Positions 18,918 through 28,733 of a stretch of DNA of 64,000 nt are shown one piece after another. The notes beneath the pieces were generated by a model that did no database searches, had not been told where the DNA came from, and worked only from the letters and a program-made list of their open reading frames with translations. Within the stretch, counting starts at the first letter, position 1. Each line of letters starts with the position of its first letter. Source of the stretch: Kineosporia rhizophila (GTDB lineage Bacteria; Actinomycetota; Actinomycetes; Actinomycetales; Kineosporiaceae); contig NZ_JAJSOH010000007.1 in assembly GCF_021277265.1 (NCBI RefSeq), positions 1 through 64,000 on the forward strand, read 5' to 3'. A program made the position numbers and the translations under genes.

Positions 18918-19879
18918 GGGCGGGCGGTGGTTAGCAGTTGCTCGGCGAGTTCCGACCGCCGGTAGAGCACCGAGCGGCCGTGCCGGACCGCGACCAGCAG
19001 GCCCGCTGCTCGCAGTGCCCGTAGGTGCTGGTTGACGGCGGTGGGGGTGACTCCCAGGCCCACCGCCAGTTCGGTCGAGGACGCCGGTGCCGCCAGCCGC
19101 TGCAGCAGGGCGGCCCGGTGCGAACCAAGGACACCGGCAAGGGCTTCGGGGGCGGGTGGGGGAGCGCTCTCCCAAACGGTGGCGCTGCCGCGGGCCAGGT
19201 AGATGATGGTCGGGGGTTCCGCGGGGGAGACCGGGACGCACGCCGCGCTGGTCCAGAGGGTGGGAACCAGGGTGAGACCCTGGTCGGCCCGGCGGACCCA
19301 GCCCGACCCGGAAGGTGAGCTGACCTCGACCTTGTCCCCCTTCATCCGCACCCGGTCCGACAGGTCGGCGAACATGCCCGAGAGGCCGTGCTGGGCGATC
19401 TGCCGCCCGCGGTAGGTGACATCGGCCTCCAGCACCGCTCGCATCCGCGGCCAGTCCGGGGCGAAACACAGCCGCCAGTAGTCCTCCAGGGCGCGGACCA
19501 CCCGCTGCACCGCCTGGCGTCCCCGCAGCACGGCCGGAACTCCGGCGTCGCCCTGGTAGGCCGCCCTCAGGTCGTGGCGGACCGTCGAGGCCGGGACACG
19601 CTGCAGCCGGGGCAGTTCGTCCTCGAAGCGGGTCAGCGGCGAATCCGGTTGCGGGGTAAGGAAGTCCGGCACCCATCGGCGCGGTGAGACCAGTGCCTGC
19701 AGCACCTCGGTGTCGAGCTGTTCGTGCAGCGGCCGGGTACGCCGGATCCAGGGCAGGTGCAGCGGGTACCGCCCCGGATCGCGCCAGCTGCGCAGCGACA
19801 GCACCAGCTCGTTCAGGGGCGAGATGCCGAACCGGACGTCGCCCAGGGCCGAGCCGGTCAGTTCGTAGCCCACCACCAT
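18914..19879 (-). CDS. ArsR-type HTH regulator with DUF5937 domain
   Basis: 321 residues from the ATG. The N-terminus MVVGYELTGSALGDVRFGISPLNEL is the usual opening of DUF5937 regulators, and the C-terminal ~80 residues form an ArsR-like winged helix (STELAVGLGVTPTAVNQHLRALRAAGLL). It is divergent from the MFS transporter at 19935, and the two starts are only 55 bases apart. It most likely controls that transporter; the ligand is unknown. Confidence 0.85.
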   Translation of the reverse strand: MVVGYELTGSALGDVRFGISPLNELVLSLRSWRDPGRYPLHLPWIRRTRPLHEQLDTEVLQALVSPRRWVPDFLTPQPDSPLTRFEDELPRLQRVPASTVRHDLRAAYQGDAGVPAVLRGRQAVQRVVRALEDYWRLCFAPDWPRMRAVLEADVTYRGRQIAQHGLSGMFADLSDRVRMKGDKVEVSSPSGSGWVRRADQGLTLVPTLWTSAACVPVSPAEPPTIIYLARGSATVWESAPPPAPEALAGVLGSHRAALLQRLAAPASSTELAVGLGVTPTAVNQHLRALRAAGLLVAVRHGRSVLYRRSELAEQLLTTARP

Positions 19880-19887
19880 GAAGCAGA

Positions 19888-19893
19888 ACGCTA
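19888..19893 (-). promoter_or_regulatory. -10 hexamer TAGCGT before the DUF5937 regulator
   Basis: On the minus strand TAGCGT ends 8 bases before the ATG at 19879. Confidence 0.4.
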
Positions 19894-19934
19894 CATCGAT
19901 CGCGGCCGCGGGCCGACCCCGCTGCACTGTGCCC

Positions 19935-21164
19935 ATGCTCTCGTTGCCCCTGCTCTCGTCCCGACTCAAAGCGCCGGCCGGGCAGCGGGACCCGGTCCTG
20001 TCGGCGCTGTTCCTCTCCTCGGCCGCCACGGCCACGGCTCTGGGGCTCGGCTTCACCCTGAGCGCGCTGTACCTGACCCGGGTAGCCGGAATCCCCTCCC
20101 GCACGGTCGGAGTCGGGCTCACCGTGGCCGGTGTCTTCGCCATTGCGACCACTTTCCTGGCCGGAAGGCTCAGCGACCGGTACGGAGCGCGGGCCGTGAT
20201 GATCGGGGCGGCGCTGGTCCAGTCCGCCGCCCTGGCCGGGTACTGCCTGCTGGACGGCAATGTGGCCGCGTTCGTGCTGCTGGCCGCCGCGCTGCTCGGC
20301 GCCCAGGGCGTCCACGGCACGGCCAAGGTCACGCTGGTCGCCCAGGCCTTCTCCGGTGGCGACCGGACCGCGACGCGAGCCCGGATCCGGGTGGTCACGA
20401 ACGTCTTCGTGGCCGCGGGTTCGGGTCTGGGGGCGATCGTGCTGGCCATCGGCACCGCGTCCGCCTACCGGACCGGCCTGGTCGTGGCGGCGCTCCTGGT
20501 GCTGGGCTCGATCCTGCCGCTGGCCTCACTGACCATGGAGGCCGCCGCGCCGGTGACCCCGGCCCACGCCCCGAGCAGCTCGGCGCCGCTGCGCGACCGG
20601 CGCTATCTGGCCGTCACTGCTCTCAACGGGGTCATCCACGTGCAGTTCGAGGTGCTCACTCTGGGTCTGCCGCTGTGGGTGGCGGGGCACACCGAGGCCC
20701 CGGAGGCCCTGATCGGAGGGCTGATCGTGCTCAACACCGTGGTGGTGACCATGCTGCAGGTCCCGGCCACCCGATGGGTCACCGACGTGGACCGGGCCGG
20801 GCGCACCGTCTTCGGCGCCACCGGGATGCTGGCCCTGGCCTGCGTCCTGTACCCGGTCGCGGGCGCTCTGGGAGCCCTGACCGCCACGGCCGTCCTGGTG
20901 GCCGCGGTGGTGGTGCACTCCCTGGGGGAGGTGCTGTCCGAGGCCGGGGGCTGGGAACTGGCCTTCGAGTTGGCCGACCCGGCCCGTCCCGGCGCCTATC
21001 AGGGCGTCAGCCAGACCGGTGCGGCCGTGGGCGCGGCGCTCGCCCCTGCCGTGATCACCTCCAGCGCACTGGCGTACGGGCTGCCCGGGTGGCTCCTGCT
21101 CGGCGGTGCCTTCCTCGCAGCCGGGGCGGGCACCCGGGCACTCAGCCGGGACGCTCGTCCCTGA
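19935..21164 (+). CDS. MFS transporter
   Basis: 409 residues from the ATG just before the hydrophobic part; an in-frame ATG at 19878 would add 19 residues and overlap the divergent gene. Twelve hydrophobic segments are expected, with the loop 2-3 motif GRLSDRYGAR and a second-half repeat (WVTDVDRAGR). Gene-pair context (DUF5937 regulator next to MFS) is typical for an exporter controlled by its substrate. Specificity is unknown. Confidence 0.83.
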   Translation: MLSLPLLSSRLKAPAGQRDPVLSALFLSSAATATALGLGFTLSALYLTRVAGIPSRTVGVGLTVAGVFAIATTFLAGRLSDRYGARAVMIGAALVQSAALAGYCLLDGNVAAFVLLAAALLGAQGVHGTAKVTLVAQAFSGGDRTATRARIRVVTNVFVAAGSGLGAIVLAIGTASAYRTGLVVAALLVLGSILPLASLTMEAAAPVTPAHAPSSSAPLRDRRYLAVTALNGVIHVQFEVLTLGLPLWVAGHTEAPEALIGGLIVLNTVVVTMLQVPATRWVTDVDRAGRTVFGATGMLALACVLYPVAGALGALTATAVLVAAVVVHSLGEVLSEAGGWELAFELADPARPGAYQGVSQTGAAVGAALAPAVITSSALAYGLPGWLLLGGAFLAAGAGTRALSRDARP

Positions 21165-21259
21165 TCTTGATCTGGGGCTGAGGAACGGTTGATCCGGTGA
21201 GGCCGGGGCGGCGAGTAACGTCGCGCCCCGTTCAGCCCCGTCCCTAGGGAGTTTCCGCA

Positions 21260-22942
21260 GTGGGTACCACGCGTCGCCGTACGTTCATCGCCTCCGCCGT
21301 AGCCGTTCCGCTCGTCGCCACCGCTGTGGGCGTGCAGCGGGTGGCGGCCGCCGAACCGGAAGAAGGCGCGGCCAAGGCCGCCTCCGGGGCCGGTGACGTG
21401 GTCGGCAAGATCACCGTGGGGTACCAGGGCTGGTTCGCCTGCACCGGCGACGGTGCGCCGATCAACGCCTGGTGGCACTGGGCGCCCGATGCGCAGAAGA
21501 CGCCCTCGGCGGCCAATCACGGCATCAAGGCGTGGCCGGACATGAGCGAGTACGAGAACGCCTACGAGACCAGGTTCTCGGCCCTGGGCAACGGTAAGCC
21601 GGCCACCCTGTTCTCCTCGTACGACCAGCAGACGGTCGACGTGCACTTCGCCTGGATGGCCGAGAACGGTTGCCACACGGCGGCTCTGCAGCGGTTCAAC
21701 CCCACCGGGGGTGAGGGCCCGACCCGCGACGCGATGACGCAGAAGGTGCGAAAGGCGGCCGAGGAGAGCGGCACCAAGTTCTACGTCATGTACGACGTGA
21801 CCAACTGGGACGACATGGCCACCCAGTTGCCGCAGGACTGGACCGCCAAGATGAAGGCCTACACCTCGTCCGGGGCCTACGCGGTGCAGAACGGCAAACC
21901 CGTGGTCTGCATCTGGGGTTTCGGGTTCGACGACGACGCCCACGACTGGCCCGCGCAGGACTGCCTCAAGGTGATCACCTGGCTGCAGGAACAGGGGTGC
22001 TACGTGATCGGCGGGGTGCCCACCTACTGGCGCGAGGGCAAGAACGACTCGCGGGCCGGTTTCTCGGACGTCTACCACGCCTTCGACATGATCTCGCCGT
22101 GGATGGTCGGCCGGATCGGTGACGCGGCCGCCTCGGACTGGTTCTACCAGAACGTGAACCGTGCCGACCAGGCCGACTGCGAGCAGCACGGGATCGACTA
22201 CCAGCCCTGCGTGCTGCCCGGCGACCTGAGCGAACGGCAGCGGGCGCACGGTGATTTCATGTGGCGGCAGTTCTACAACCTGGTGCGGCTGGGCTCGGCC
22301 GGCCTCTACATCTCGATGTTCGACGAGTACAACGAGGGCAACCAGATCGCCAAGACCACGCCCACCGCCGCCACCGTGCCGGTCGGCTCGGGCTTCCTGG
22401 CCCTGGACGAGGACGGCACCGCCTGCTCCTCCGACTACTACCTGCGCCTGACCGACGACGGCGGCAAGATGCTCAGGGGCGAGATCGCGCTGACCGACCA
22501 GCGTCCCACCTCGCCCCTGGTCGGGGCCGCACCGGGCGGCGGCGACGAGCCGAACCGGGTGGTGGCCCTGCGGGCGAAGGCGAACGACAAGTTCGTCACC
22601 GTCACCGGGAACGGCCTCGTCGCCTCGGCGGCCACCGACGGCGCGGCCCAGAAGCTCGTCCTGATCGACCTGGGCGGCGGCAACGTGGCGCTGAAGGTCA
22701 AGGCCTCGGGCAAGTTCGTGTGCGCCGAAGACGCCGGGAAGGTGGCCCTCACGGTCGACCGGGACGCGATCGGCGGATGGGAAACCTTTGCCCTGATGGA
22801 GAACTCCGACGGCACGGTGAGCCTGCGCTCCGGCGCCAACGGCCGCTACGTGTGCGCCGAGAACTCCGGGAAAGAGCCGCTGATCCCGAACCGCGACGCG
22901 ATCGGGCCGTGGGAGTCGTTCACCCTGGTCGAAGGATCCTGA
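21260..22942 (+). CDS. secreted GH99-like (glycoside hydrolase 71/99-type) protein
   Basis: 560 residues. A twin-arginine signal (TRRRTFIASAVAVPLVATAVG) is followed by a (beta/alpha)8 region beginning GKITVGYQGWFACTGDG. The E-x-x-E pair E356/E359 in MFDEYNEGNQIAK matches the catalytic spacing of endo-alpha-mannosidases of family 99. The last ~130 residues carry two copies of a KFVCAED...GWETF motif, a fascin/ricin-like beta-trefoil that may bind carbohydrate. It is exported, so it probably attacks an external polysaccharide; the true substrate is not known. The ribosome site is AGGGAG. Confidence 0.82.
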   Translation: MGTTRRRTFIASAVAVPLVATAVGVQRVAAAEPEEGAAKAASGAGDVVGKITVGYQGWFACTGDGAPINAWWHWAPDAQKTPSAANHGIKAWPDMSEYENAYETRFSALGNGKPATLFSSYDQQTVDVHFAWMAENGCHTAALQRFNPTGGEGPTRDAMTQKVRKAAEESGTKFYVMYDVTNWDDMATQLPQDWTAKMKAYTSSGAYAVQNGKPVVCIWGFGFDDDAHDWPAQDCLKVITWLQEQGCYVIGGVPTYWREGKNDSRAGFSDVYHAFDMISPWMVGRIGDAAASDWFYQNVNRADQADCEQHGIDYQPCVLPGDLSERQRAHGDFMWRQFYNLVRLGSAGLYISMFDEYNEGNQIAKTTPTAATVPVGSGFLALDEDGTACSSDYYLRLTDDGGKMLRGEIALTDQRPTSPLVGAAPGGGDEPNRVVALRAKANDKFVTVTGNGLVASAATDGAAQKLVLIDLGGGNVALKVKASGKFVCAEDAGKVALTVDRDAIGGWETFALMENSDGTVSLRSGANGRYVCAENSGKEPLIPNRDAIGPWESFTLVEGS

Positions 22943-22965
22943 ACAAGCTCTGTCCCCGACTACGG

Positions 22966-23844
22966 TCAGCGCATCAGGTAGCGCTTCCACACCCGGAACG
23001 TGCCGTCCTCCTGCTGCACCGAAGCGTCCTGGATCGCCAGTTCGTGGTGGTAGTCCCAGCGCGTGCGCAGGTCCCAGATCGCCGAGGTGAGTTCGACGTT
23101 GAACGCGGACACCCCGGTCAGGTCGGTGCCGCAGAGGTTGGCGCCGGTGAAGTCGACCGAGGAGAGCTGGGCGTCGCGCAGGTCGGCACCGCTGAGGTCG
23201 GCCCGGTCGAGGTGCACGTTGCCCGACCGGGCCGAGCGGCCCATCATCACCCCGCGCATCCGGCTGGCCCGGAGGTCGGCACCGCTCAGATCGGTACCGC
23301 CGAACGTGGCCCCGGTCAGGTCGGCCTCGCTCAGCCGGACGGCCGAGAGGTTGGTCTCGGTCAGGTGCGCCCCGGCCAGGCTGGCGTGCTCCAGGTCGGC
23401 GTTCGAGGCCTCGGCCTTCTTCAGATCGGCCCCGGCCAGCCGCACCCAGGTCAGCCGGGCCCCGCGCAGGTCGGCCCCCCGAACGGCGGCATCACCCAGA
23501 TCGGCGTGGTCGAGGTCGGCGTCGTGCAGGTCCGCATTGCACAGGTCGGCCCCGTGCAGGTGTCCCTCGTGCAGGTCGGCCCCGCTCAGCTGGGCGCCCT
23601 TGAGGATCGCCCAGGTGAGCACCGTGGAGGCCAGGGTGGCGCTGGTCAGGTCCACCCCGGCCAGGTTGGCGCCCTCCAGGTTCGCCCCGGTCAGGTCGGC
23701 ACCCTGCAGATCGGTGCCGCGCAGGTCCGTGCCCTGCAGGATGCAGCGGCTCAGGTTCGCGCCGTTGAGCTGGTAGTCCTTGAGCCGGGCGTGCCGCAGA
23801 TCCCGGCCGGCCAGGTCCTGGCCCCCGACGCTGTTCACCGACAT
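22966..23844 (-). CDS. pentapeptide-repeat protein
   Basis: 292 residues. From about residue 9 to 235 nearly every five residues follow A(D/N)Lxx, forming the right-handed square beta-helix of this fold. The last 50 residues are different (SAIWDLRTRWDYHHE), probably a cap. Some pentapeptide proteins mimic DNA and protect gyrase; nothing here proves that. It lies 33 bases after the TetR gene on the same strand and may be the last gene of the agmatine operon. Confidence 0.9.
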   Translation of the reverse strand: MSVNSVGGQDLAGRDLRHARLKDYQLNGANLSRCILQGTDLRGTDLQGADLTGANLEGANLAGVDLTSATLASTVLTWAILKGAQLSGADLHEGHLHGADLCNADLHDADLDHADLGDAAVRGADLRGARLTWVRLAGADLKKAEASNADLEHASLAGAHLTETNLSAVRLSEADLTGATFGGTDLSGADLRASRMRGVMMGRSARSGNVHLDRADLSGADLRDAQLSSVDFTGANLCGTDLTGVSAFNVELTSAIWDLRTRWDYHHELAIQDASVQQEDGTFRVWKRYLMR

Positions 23845-23877
23845 GCCAAACAGGTTCGGCCAGCGCGCAGCGGTCGG

Positions 23878-24519
23878 CTAGCCGAACACCCGCTCGGCGC
23901 AATCCCGCTCCAGCAGCGCGCTCAGGCCGCTGAGCAGGCTCTCCAGCCCCAGGCGGAAGGCCCGTTCGGCGCGGTCACCGGGCTGGGCCCGGGCGGCCGC
24001 GATCGCCCGGGCCAACCGGGACTCCCCGTCGCCGCGGGCGGCCCAGACCTCCACCGGCGCCCCGGCGTCCAGCGCCGAGCCCAGGATGAAGCAGTCCAGC
24101 ACGGTGACCGCGTGCAGCAGTTCGTCGTCACCGAAGCCGGCCTCGTGCAGCACCTCGGCCAGGACCTCGTAGGAGGCCAGGGTGGCCGGATGGCTGACGG
24201 TCTGCGCCGTCATCAGCGGCACCGCGGCGGGGTGGGCCGCGAAGGCCGTGCGGTAGGCGCCCGCCCACCGGCGGGTGAAGTCCTGCCAGCTCTCGCCCGG
24301 CTCCCGCTCGCAGGGCATGCCCTCGCTGCTCAGCAGGCCCCGGATCGACTCGACCACCTCCTCGCGGCCGCCCTTGAAGTGGTGGTAGAGCGACGAGGTG
24401 CCGACGTTCAGGTCCCGGGCCAGCTTGGGCAGCCCGAGCGAACCGGTGGCGTCGATCTGGGCCAGCGCCGCCCGCAGGATCTGCTCCCGCGACAGCAGCG
24501 GGCTCTTCGGGCGGGCCAT
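23878..24519 (-). CDS. TetR/AcrR-family regulator of the agmatine operon
   Basis: 213 residues with an N-terminal HTH (SREQILRAALAQIDATGSLGLPKLARDLNVGTSSLYHHFKGG) and an all-helical ligand domain with the C-terminal pattern of TetR_C proteins. The ATG overlaps the stop of the agmatine deiminase gene (ATGA), so it is co-translated with it. Its probable operator is the 35-bp inverted repeat before the operon's first gene, which would make the operon autoregulated. The ligand is plausibly agmatine or a product of it. Confidence 0.88.
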   Translation of the reverse strand: MARPKSPLLSREQILRAALAQIDATGSLGLPKLARDLNVGTSSLYHHFKGGREEVVESIRGLLSSEGMPCEREPGESWQDFTRRWAGAYRTAFAAHPAAVPLMTAQTVSHPATLASYEVLAEVLHEAGFGDDELLHAVTVLDCFILGSALDAGAPVEVWAARGDGESRLARAIAAARAQPGDRAERAFRLGLESLLSGLSALLERDCAERVFG

Positions 24520-25553
24520 CAGGCCGGCTGCTGCTGGGTGATGCAATGGATACCGCCGCCGAAGGCGAAGATGTCCCGCGCGTCCACCGGCACCACCCGG
24601 CGCCCCGGGTAGGCCTTCTCCAGCACCGCCACGGCCTGCTGATCGCGGGGGTCGTCGAAGGCGCAGGCGATCACCACCGAGTTGGCCACGTAGTGGTTGA
24701 CGTAGGAGTGGTCGACCAGCTCGCCGTCGACCTCGTGCTGCTCGGGGGCGAGCAGTTCGACGACCTCCAGACGCTCGCCCCGGGCGTTCTCGGCCTCGCG
24801 CAGCAGTTCGGTGACCTCGCGGCTGACCTCGTGGTCGGGGTGCCCCGGATCGGGCTGGGTGTGCACCACCACGGCGCCGGAGGCGGTGAACGCGGCCACG
24901 ATGTCCACGTGCCCGCGGGTGCCGAACTCGCCGTAGTCGGCGGTCAGGCCGCGCGGCAGCCAGATCGCCTTGCTGGTGCCCAGTTGCGCGTGCACCTCGG
25001 TCTCCACCTGAGGACGGGTCCAGCCGGGATTGCGGTCCGGGTCCAGTTGCACGGTGTCGGTGAGGAGAACGGTGCCGTGCCCGTCCACGTGAAAGGCCCC
25101 GCCCTCCTGGGTGAGTGAGGAGGAGCTGACCGCCGTGCCGGTGAGCCCGGCCACGGCCTGCGCGACGAGAGCGTCGCGGTCCCAGCGGGCCCACGACTGG
25201 GCCCCCCAGCCGTTGAAGATCCAGTCGACCGCCCGCGCCTGCCCGCCCTCGGTGACGAAGGTGGGCCCGGAGTCGCGCAGCCAGGCGTCGTCGAGCGGCA
25301 CCTCGGCCCGGGTGATGCGGGGATCGAGAACGTCCGCGGCGGCGGCGCCGTCACCGGGGGAGACCAGCACCGTGACCGGCTCGAAGGCCACCACGGCGTT
25401 GGCCACCGCGGCCCAGGCCGCGCGCGCCCGGGCCAGGTCGGGCCCGCCCTCCTCGCCGAACGTCGGGTTGGCGGTGGGGAAGGCCATCCAGGTGCGCTGG
25501 TGGGCCTGCCACTCGGCGGGCATGTGCCGGGCCGTCGCACGGTTCTGGGTCAC
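24519..25553 (-). CDS. aguA: agmatine deiminase family protein
   Basis: 344 residues, a normal length for the family. Agmatine deiminase converts agmatine to N-carbamoylputrescine and ammonia. MPAEWQAHQRTWMAFP is the usual N-terminus and DAWLRDSGPTFV carries catalytic acidic residues. G(T)RGHVDIVAAF carries the histidine, and the nucleophile is C337 in GGGIHCITQQQP near the C-terminus. All key residues are present. No N-carbamoylputrescine amidase of the nitrilase type is nearby. It is third gene of the operon, 44 bases after the amidohydrolase. Confidence 0.93.
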   Translation of the reverse strand: MTQNRATARHMPAEWQAHQRTWMAFPTANPTFGEEGGPDLARARAAWAAVANAVVAFEPVTVLVSPGDGAAAADVLDPRITRAEVPLDDAWLRDSGPTFVTEGGQARAVDWIFNGWGAQSWARWDRDALVAQAVAGLTGTAVSSSSLTQEGGAFHVDGHGTVLLTDTVQLDPDRNPGWTRPQVETEVHAQLGTSKAIWLPRGLTADYGEFGTRGHVDIVAAFTASGAVVVHTQPDPGHPDHEVSREVTELLREAENARGERLEVVELLAPEQHEVDGELVDHSYVNHYVANSVVIACAFDDPRDQQAVAVLEKAYPGRRVVPVDARDIFAFGGGIHCITQQQPA

Positions 25554-25597
25554 GGGTTCCTCGTCCTCGGGTCGTCGGGGTCCACCGGCATTGTGGC

Positions 25598-27199
25598 TCA
25601 GCCGCGGTGCACGATCGAGCCGTCGACGACGGTCAGCGGCACCGGGCTCTGGGCGAACTCGTCCGGGTCGGCGGTCAGCGGGTCGAGGGCGAAGGCGGAC
25701 AGGTCGGCGCGCAGGCCCGGCCGCACCGCCCCGGCCCGTCCGGCCAGGCCCGCCGCCTGCGCGGCCTGGCTGGTGTAGCCCTCCAGCGCCATCCGTGCGG
25801 TGAGCGCCTGGTCCAAGCCCACCGGTTCGTGGTGCAGGTCGCCGGCGATCCTTCGCAGCCGGGCGTCGGCGATGATCGCGCGCGGGTCGAAGGGGGCGAT
25901 CGGCCAGTCCGAGCCGAGGGCCAGCCGGGCGCCGGCCTCACGCAGGTCGCGGGTGCGGAAACCGCGCGCCGCCCGGTCCTTCCCGAGTCGCTCCGACCAG
26001 TTGTCGCTGCCGTCGGCCCGGGTGTAGTGCGTGCAGTGGGTGGGCTGCATGCTGGCGGTCACGTCGAGTTGGCGGAACCGTGGCACCAGGTCGTCCGGCA
26101 GCGTCTCGATGTGCTCGATCCGGTGCGGGACCCGCGGCCCGGTGCGCAGGCCGGCGACGGTCTCCAGCACGTAGCGGATCCCGGCGTCACCGATGGCGTG
26201 CGTCACGGTGGGCACGTCCCGATCGGCGAGATACCGCACCGCATCCCGGTATTCCTGCGGGTCGGGCCAGAACGGGGCGGTCGACCCGCCGTGCGTGTCG
26301 GCCTCGTCCAGCCAGGCGGTGCCCCCGTCGATGGTGCCGTCGATCATGAACTTGGCCCCTTCGACGGCCCAGCGCCGGCCCCGCAGGCGCTGCTGCTGCA
26401 CCACGTGCTCCAGCCGCCCGCGGCCGTGCTCGGGCAGCACGAACGGCGCGAACCGCAGGCGCAGCGGCAGGTCGCCCTCCGCCTCCAGCGCGGTGAACAG
26501 TTGCTCGGAGTCGCCCTCGAAGTCCATCGCGTTGACCGCCGTCAGCCCGCTGGCGGCCATGTCCTGCAGCAGGCCGAGCAGACGTTTGCGGCGTTGCGGG
26601 CCGCTCTCGGCCGGCAGCAGCCGGGAGACCAGGCCCATCGCCTCCAGTTCGAGCAGATGGCCGGTGGGCGTCGCGTCCGGGCCCAGAACGATCTGGGCGC
26701 CCGAACGGAACTCCTGGGGGCCACGGATCCCGGCCAGCTCCAGGGCTTTCGGCGAGACCAGGGCCGAATGGGCGTCGAAGAGAACCAGATAGACGGGTAC
26801 GTCGGGCCCGAGCGCCTCGACCAGGGGAGCGCTGGTGATCGGGGCACCCTGAAAGGCGTTGGGGTCCAGCCCCCAGCCGCGCACCCAGCCTTCGGTGGGA
26901 AGTGCGGTGCGCAGCGCCTGCACCAGCTCACGGGGCGAGCGGACCCCGGTCAGGTCGATGCCCGCGGTGAGGTCCAGGCCCATCACCGGGTGGACGTGAC
27001 CGTCGACCAGCCCGGGAGTCAGGGTGGCCGCGCCCAGGTCGAGGACCTCGGTGTGGTTGCCGCGCCAGGCGGACACGTCGTCGCGGTCACCGACGGCGGT
27101 GATGGTCCCGCCGGAGATCGCCACCGCCTGGGCGGCCGGGCGGGCCGGGTCAAGGGTGTGCACGTGGCGGGCGATCAGGATCAGGTCGGCTGCGGGCAC
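25598..27199 (-). CDS. amidohydrolase, YtcJ type (first copy)
   Basis: 533 residues. The metal site begins LVDGHVHP and continues with the typical YtcJ pattern MIDGTIDGGTAWL, VTHAIGDAGI, RIEHIETL and ALGSDWPIAPFDP. Members hydrolyse amide or carbamoyl bonds but few have known substrates. A second, more distant copy is at 46312-47952, also next to an APC permease. Starts from an ATG after a GGAGG ribosome site. Here it is second in an operon with permease and agmatine deiminase, so a guanidino or ureido substrate is plausible. Confidence 0.88.
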   Translation of the reverse strand: MPAADLILIARHVHTLDPARPAAQAVAISGGTITAVGDRDDVSAWRGNHTEVLDLGAATLTPGLVDGHVHPVMGLDLTAGIDLTGVRSPRELVQALRTALPTEGWVRGWGLDPNAFQGAPITSAPLVEALGPDVPVYLVLFDAHSALVSPKALELAGIRGPQEFRSGAQIVLGPDATPTGHLLELEAMGLVSRLLPAESGPQRRKRLLGLLQDMAASGLTAVNAMDFEGDSEQLFTALEAEGDLPLRLRFAPFVLPEHGRGRLEHVVQQQRLRGRRWAVEGAKFMIDGTIDGGTAWLDEADTHGGSTAPFWPDPQEYRDAVRYLADRDVPTVTHAIGDAGIRYVLETVAGLRTGPRVPHRIEHIETLPDDLVPRFRQLDVTASMQPTHCTHYTRADGSDNWSERLGKDRAARGFRTRDLREAGARLALGSDWPIAPFDPRAIIADARLRRIAGDLHHEPVGLDQALTARMALEGYTSQAAQAAGLAGRAGAVRPGLRADLSAFALDPLTADPDEFAQSPVPLTVVDGSIVHRG

Positions 27200-27236
27200 G
27201 CTGCCCTCCTCGGTGCTGGGTAATGGTTTCGGGGGT

Positions 27237-28685
27237 TCAGGACTCGGAACCGATCCGGGCGTACTGCTCCGGTCGGCGGGCCCGCAGGTATCGGGCGGCG
27301 AGCACCCCGGCGGCGAACACGGCCGGGACGATGGCCACCAGGACCTCGTTGGTGGAGGTCTCGGCGCCGGTCAGGTAGGCGACGTTGCGGATCAGGTAGT
27401 ACAGGACCACCACCAGCAGCACGGTGGCGGCGCCGGCGGCCAGCAGCACGCCGGGGCGGGTGCCGCTCTGGCGGCGTAGGTAGACCACCACGGCCACCGA
27501 GGTGATCAGCTGCAGCAGGAGCACCCCGATCGCCCCAGGCGTGTTCACCAACAGGACCAGCTGCAGGTACGGATCGGCCTGGGCCACCGCGAAGGCGCCG
27601 ACCACGGCCACCGCGAGCAGGCTCTGGACGGCGCCGGCCCGGGAGGGCGAGCCGTAGCGCGGGTGGGCGTGGGCCAGCGCCGAGGGCAGGAGGCCGTCCT
27701 GCGCCAGGCTGTAGGAGTAGCGGGTGATGGCGTTGTGGAAGGCCATCTGCGAGGCCAGGACGCTGGTCAGCACCAGGACGTACATGAGGTCGCTGGCCCA
27801 GGTACCCACGTAGGCGTCCATCACGGTGAAGAACAGGTTGACCGGGTCCACCCCGGCCGCGGCGGGGGCCCCGGCCTCGCCCAGCGCCTGCACCACGACC
27901 CACACCACGAGCGCGTAGAACAGGCCGAGGAAGGCCACCGCGGCGTAGGTGGCGCGGGGGATGGAGCGGTCGGGGTCGCGGGCCTCGCGCCGGTACAGGG
28001 CGGTGGACTCGAATCCGGCGAACGCGGCGAAGCAGAAGCCGAGGATCCCGGCCATGCCCGGGGCGGTGATCGCAGACGGGGTGAACGAGGTGAGGTGCAG
28101 GCCGTCCCGGCCGCCCCTGAGCAGCACCCCGGCCACCAGCACGACCAGTATCAGGGTCTCGGCCACCAGCAGCACCCCGAGCAGCCGGGCGCTCACGTCC
28201 ACACCGCGTCGGCCGAGGGCCCAGACGATCAGCACGGCGGCTCCGGCGAAGAGCCACCAGGGCAGGTCGGCGCCGGTGAAGCGGGCGAAGGCGGCCTGGA
28301 ACTGGGTGCCCAGCAGGCCGTAGACCCCGATCTGCAGGGCGTTGTACGAGACCACGGCCAGGATGCCCGCCCCGGCTCCGGCGCTGCGGCCCAGGCCCAG
28401 CGTGATGTACGAGTAGAACGCGCCCGAACCGCCGGTCAGCCGGGTCATGGTGGTGAAGCCGACCGCGAACAGGGCCAGCACCACGGCCGCCCCGAGATAG
28501 CCGGCCGGGGCGCCGATCCCGCCGATGCTGATCGCCAGGGGAGCGATCCCGGTCATCACGGTGAGCGGGGCGGCGGCGGCCACGACCAGGGCGGTGATGC
28601 CCGGGGCGCCGATCGCACCGGCCTTCAGCCCGGGGTCGTCGCTCGCGGCCGGGCCGGCCAGGGGGGTGGGCGGGGCGGAGTCCAT
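27237..28685 (-). CDS. APC-superfamily amino acid/amine permease (first copy)
   Basis: 482 residues from an ATG with a strong GGAGGA ribosome site; an upstream open extension has none. About 12-13 hydrophobic segments. Conserved APC elements include APLTVMTGIAPLAIS in helix 1, GGSGAFYSYITLGLGR, and GFESTALYRREARDPDRSIPRA between helices. Such permeases import amino acids or polyamines. It is first gene of the agmatine operon. The 35-bp inverted repeat overlaps its probable promoter, whose -10 TATGGT lies inside the repeat. Confidence 0.9.
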   Translation of the reverse strand: MDSAPPTPLAGPAASDDPGLKAGAIGAPGITALVVAAAAPLTVMTGIAPLAISIGGIGAPAGYLGAAVVLALFAVGFTTMTRLTGGSGAFYSYITLGLGRSAGAGAGILAVVSYNALQIGVYGLLGTQFQAAFARFTGADLPWWLFAGAAVLIVWALGRRGVDVSARLLGVLLVAETLILVVLVAGVLLRGGRDGLHLTSFTPSAITAPGMAGILGFCFAAFAGFESTALYRREARDPDRSIPRATYAAVAFLGLFYALVVWVVVQALGEAGAPAAAGVDPVNLFFTVMDAYVGTWASDLMYVLVLTSVLASQMAFHNAITRYSYSLAQDGLLPSALAHAHPRYGSPSRAGAVQSLLAVAVVGAFAVAQADPYLQLVLLVNTPGAIGVLLLQLITSVAVVVYLRRQSGTRPGVLLAAGAATVLLVVVLYYLIRNVAYLTGAETSTNEVLVAIVPAVFAAGVLAARYLRARRPEQYARIGSES

Positions 28686-28733
28686 GCGATTCCTCCAGGA
28701 CGCGGGTGCTGCACCTCGTTGAGCTGCACTGAC

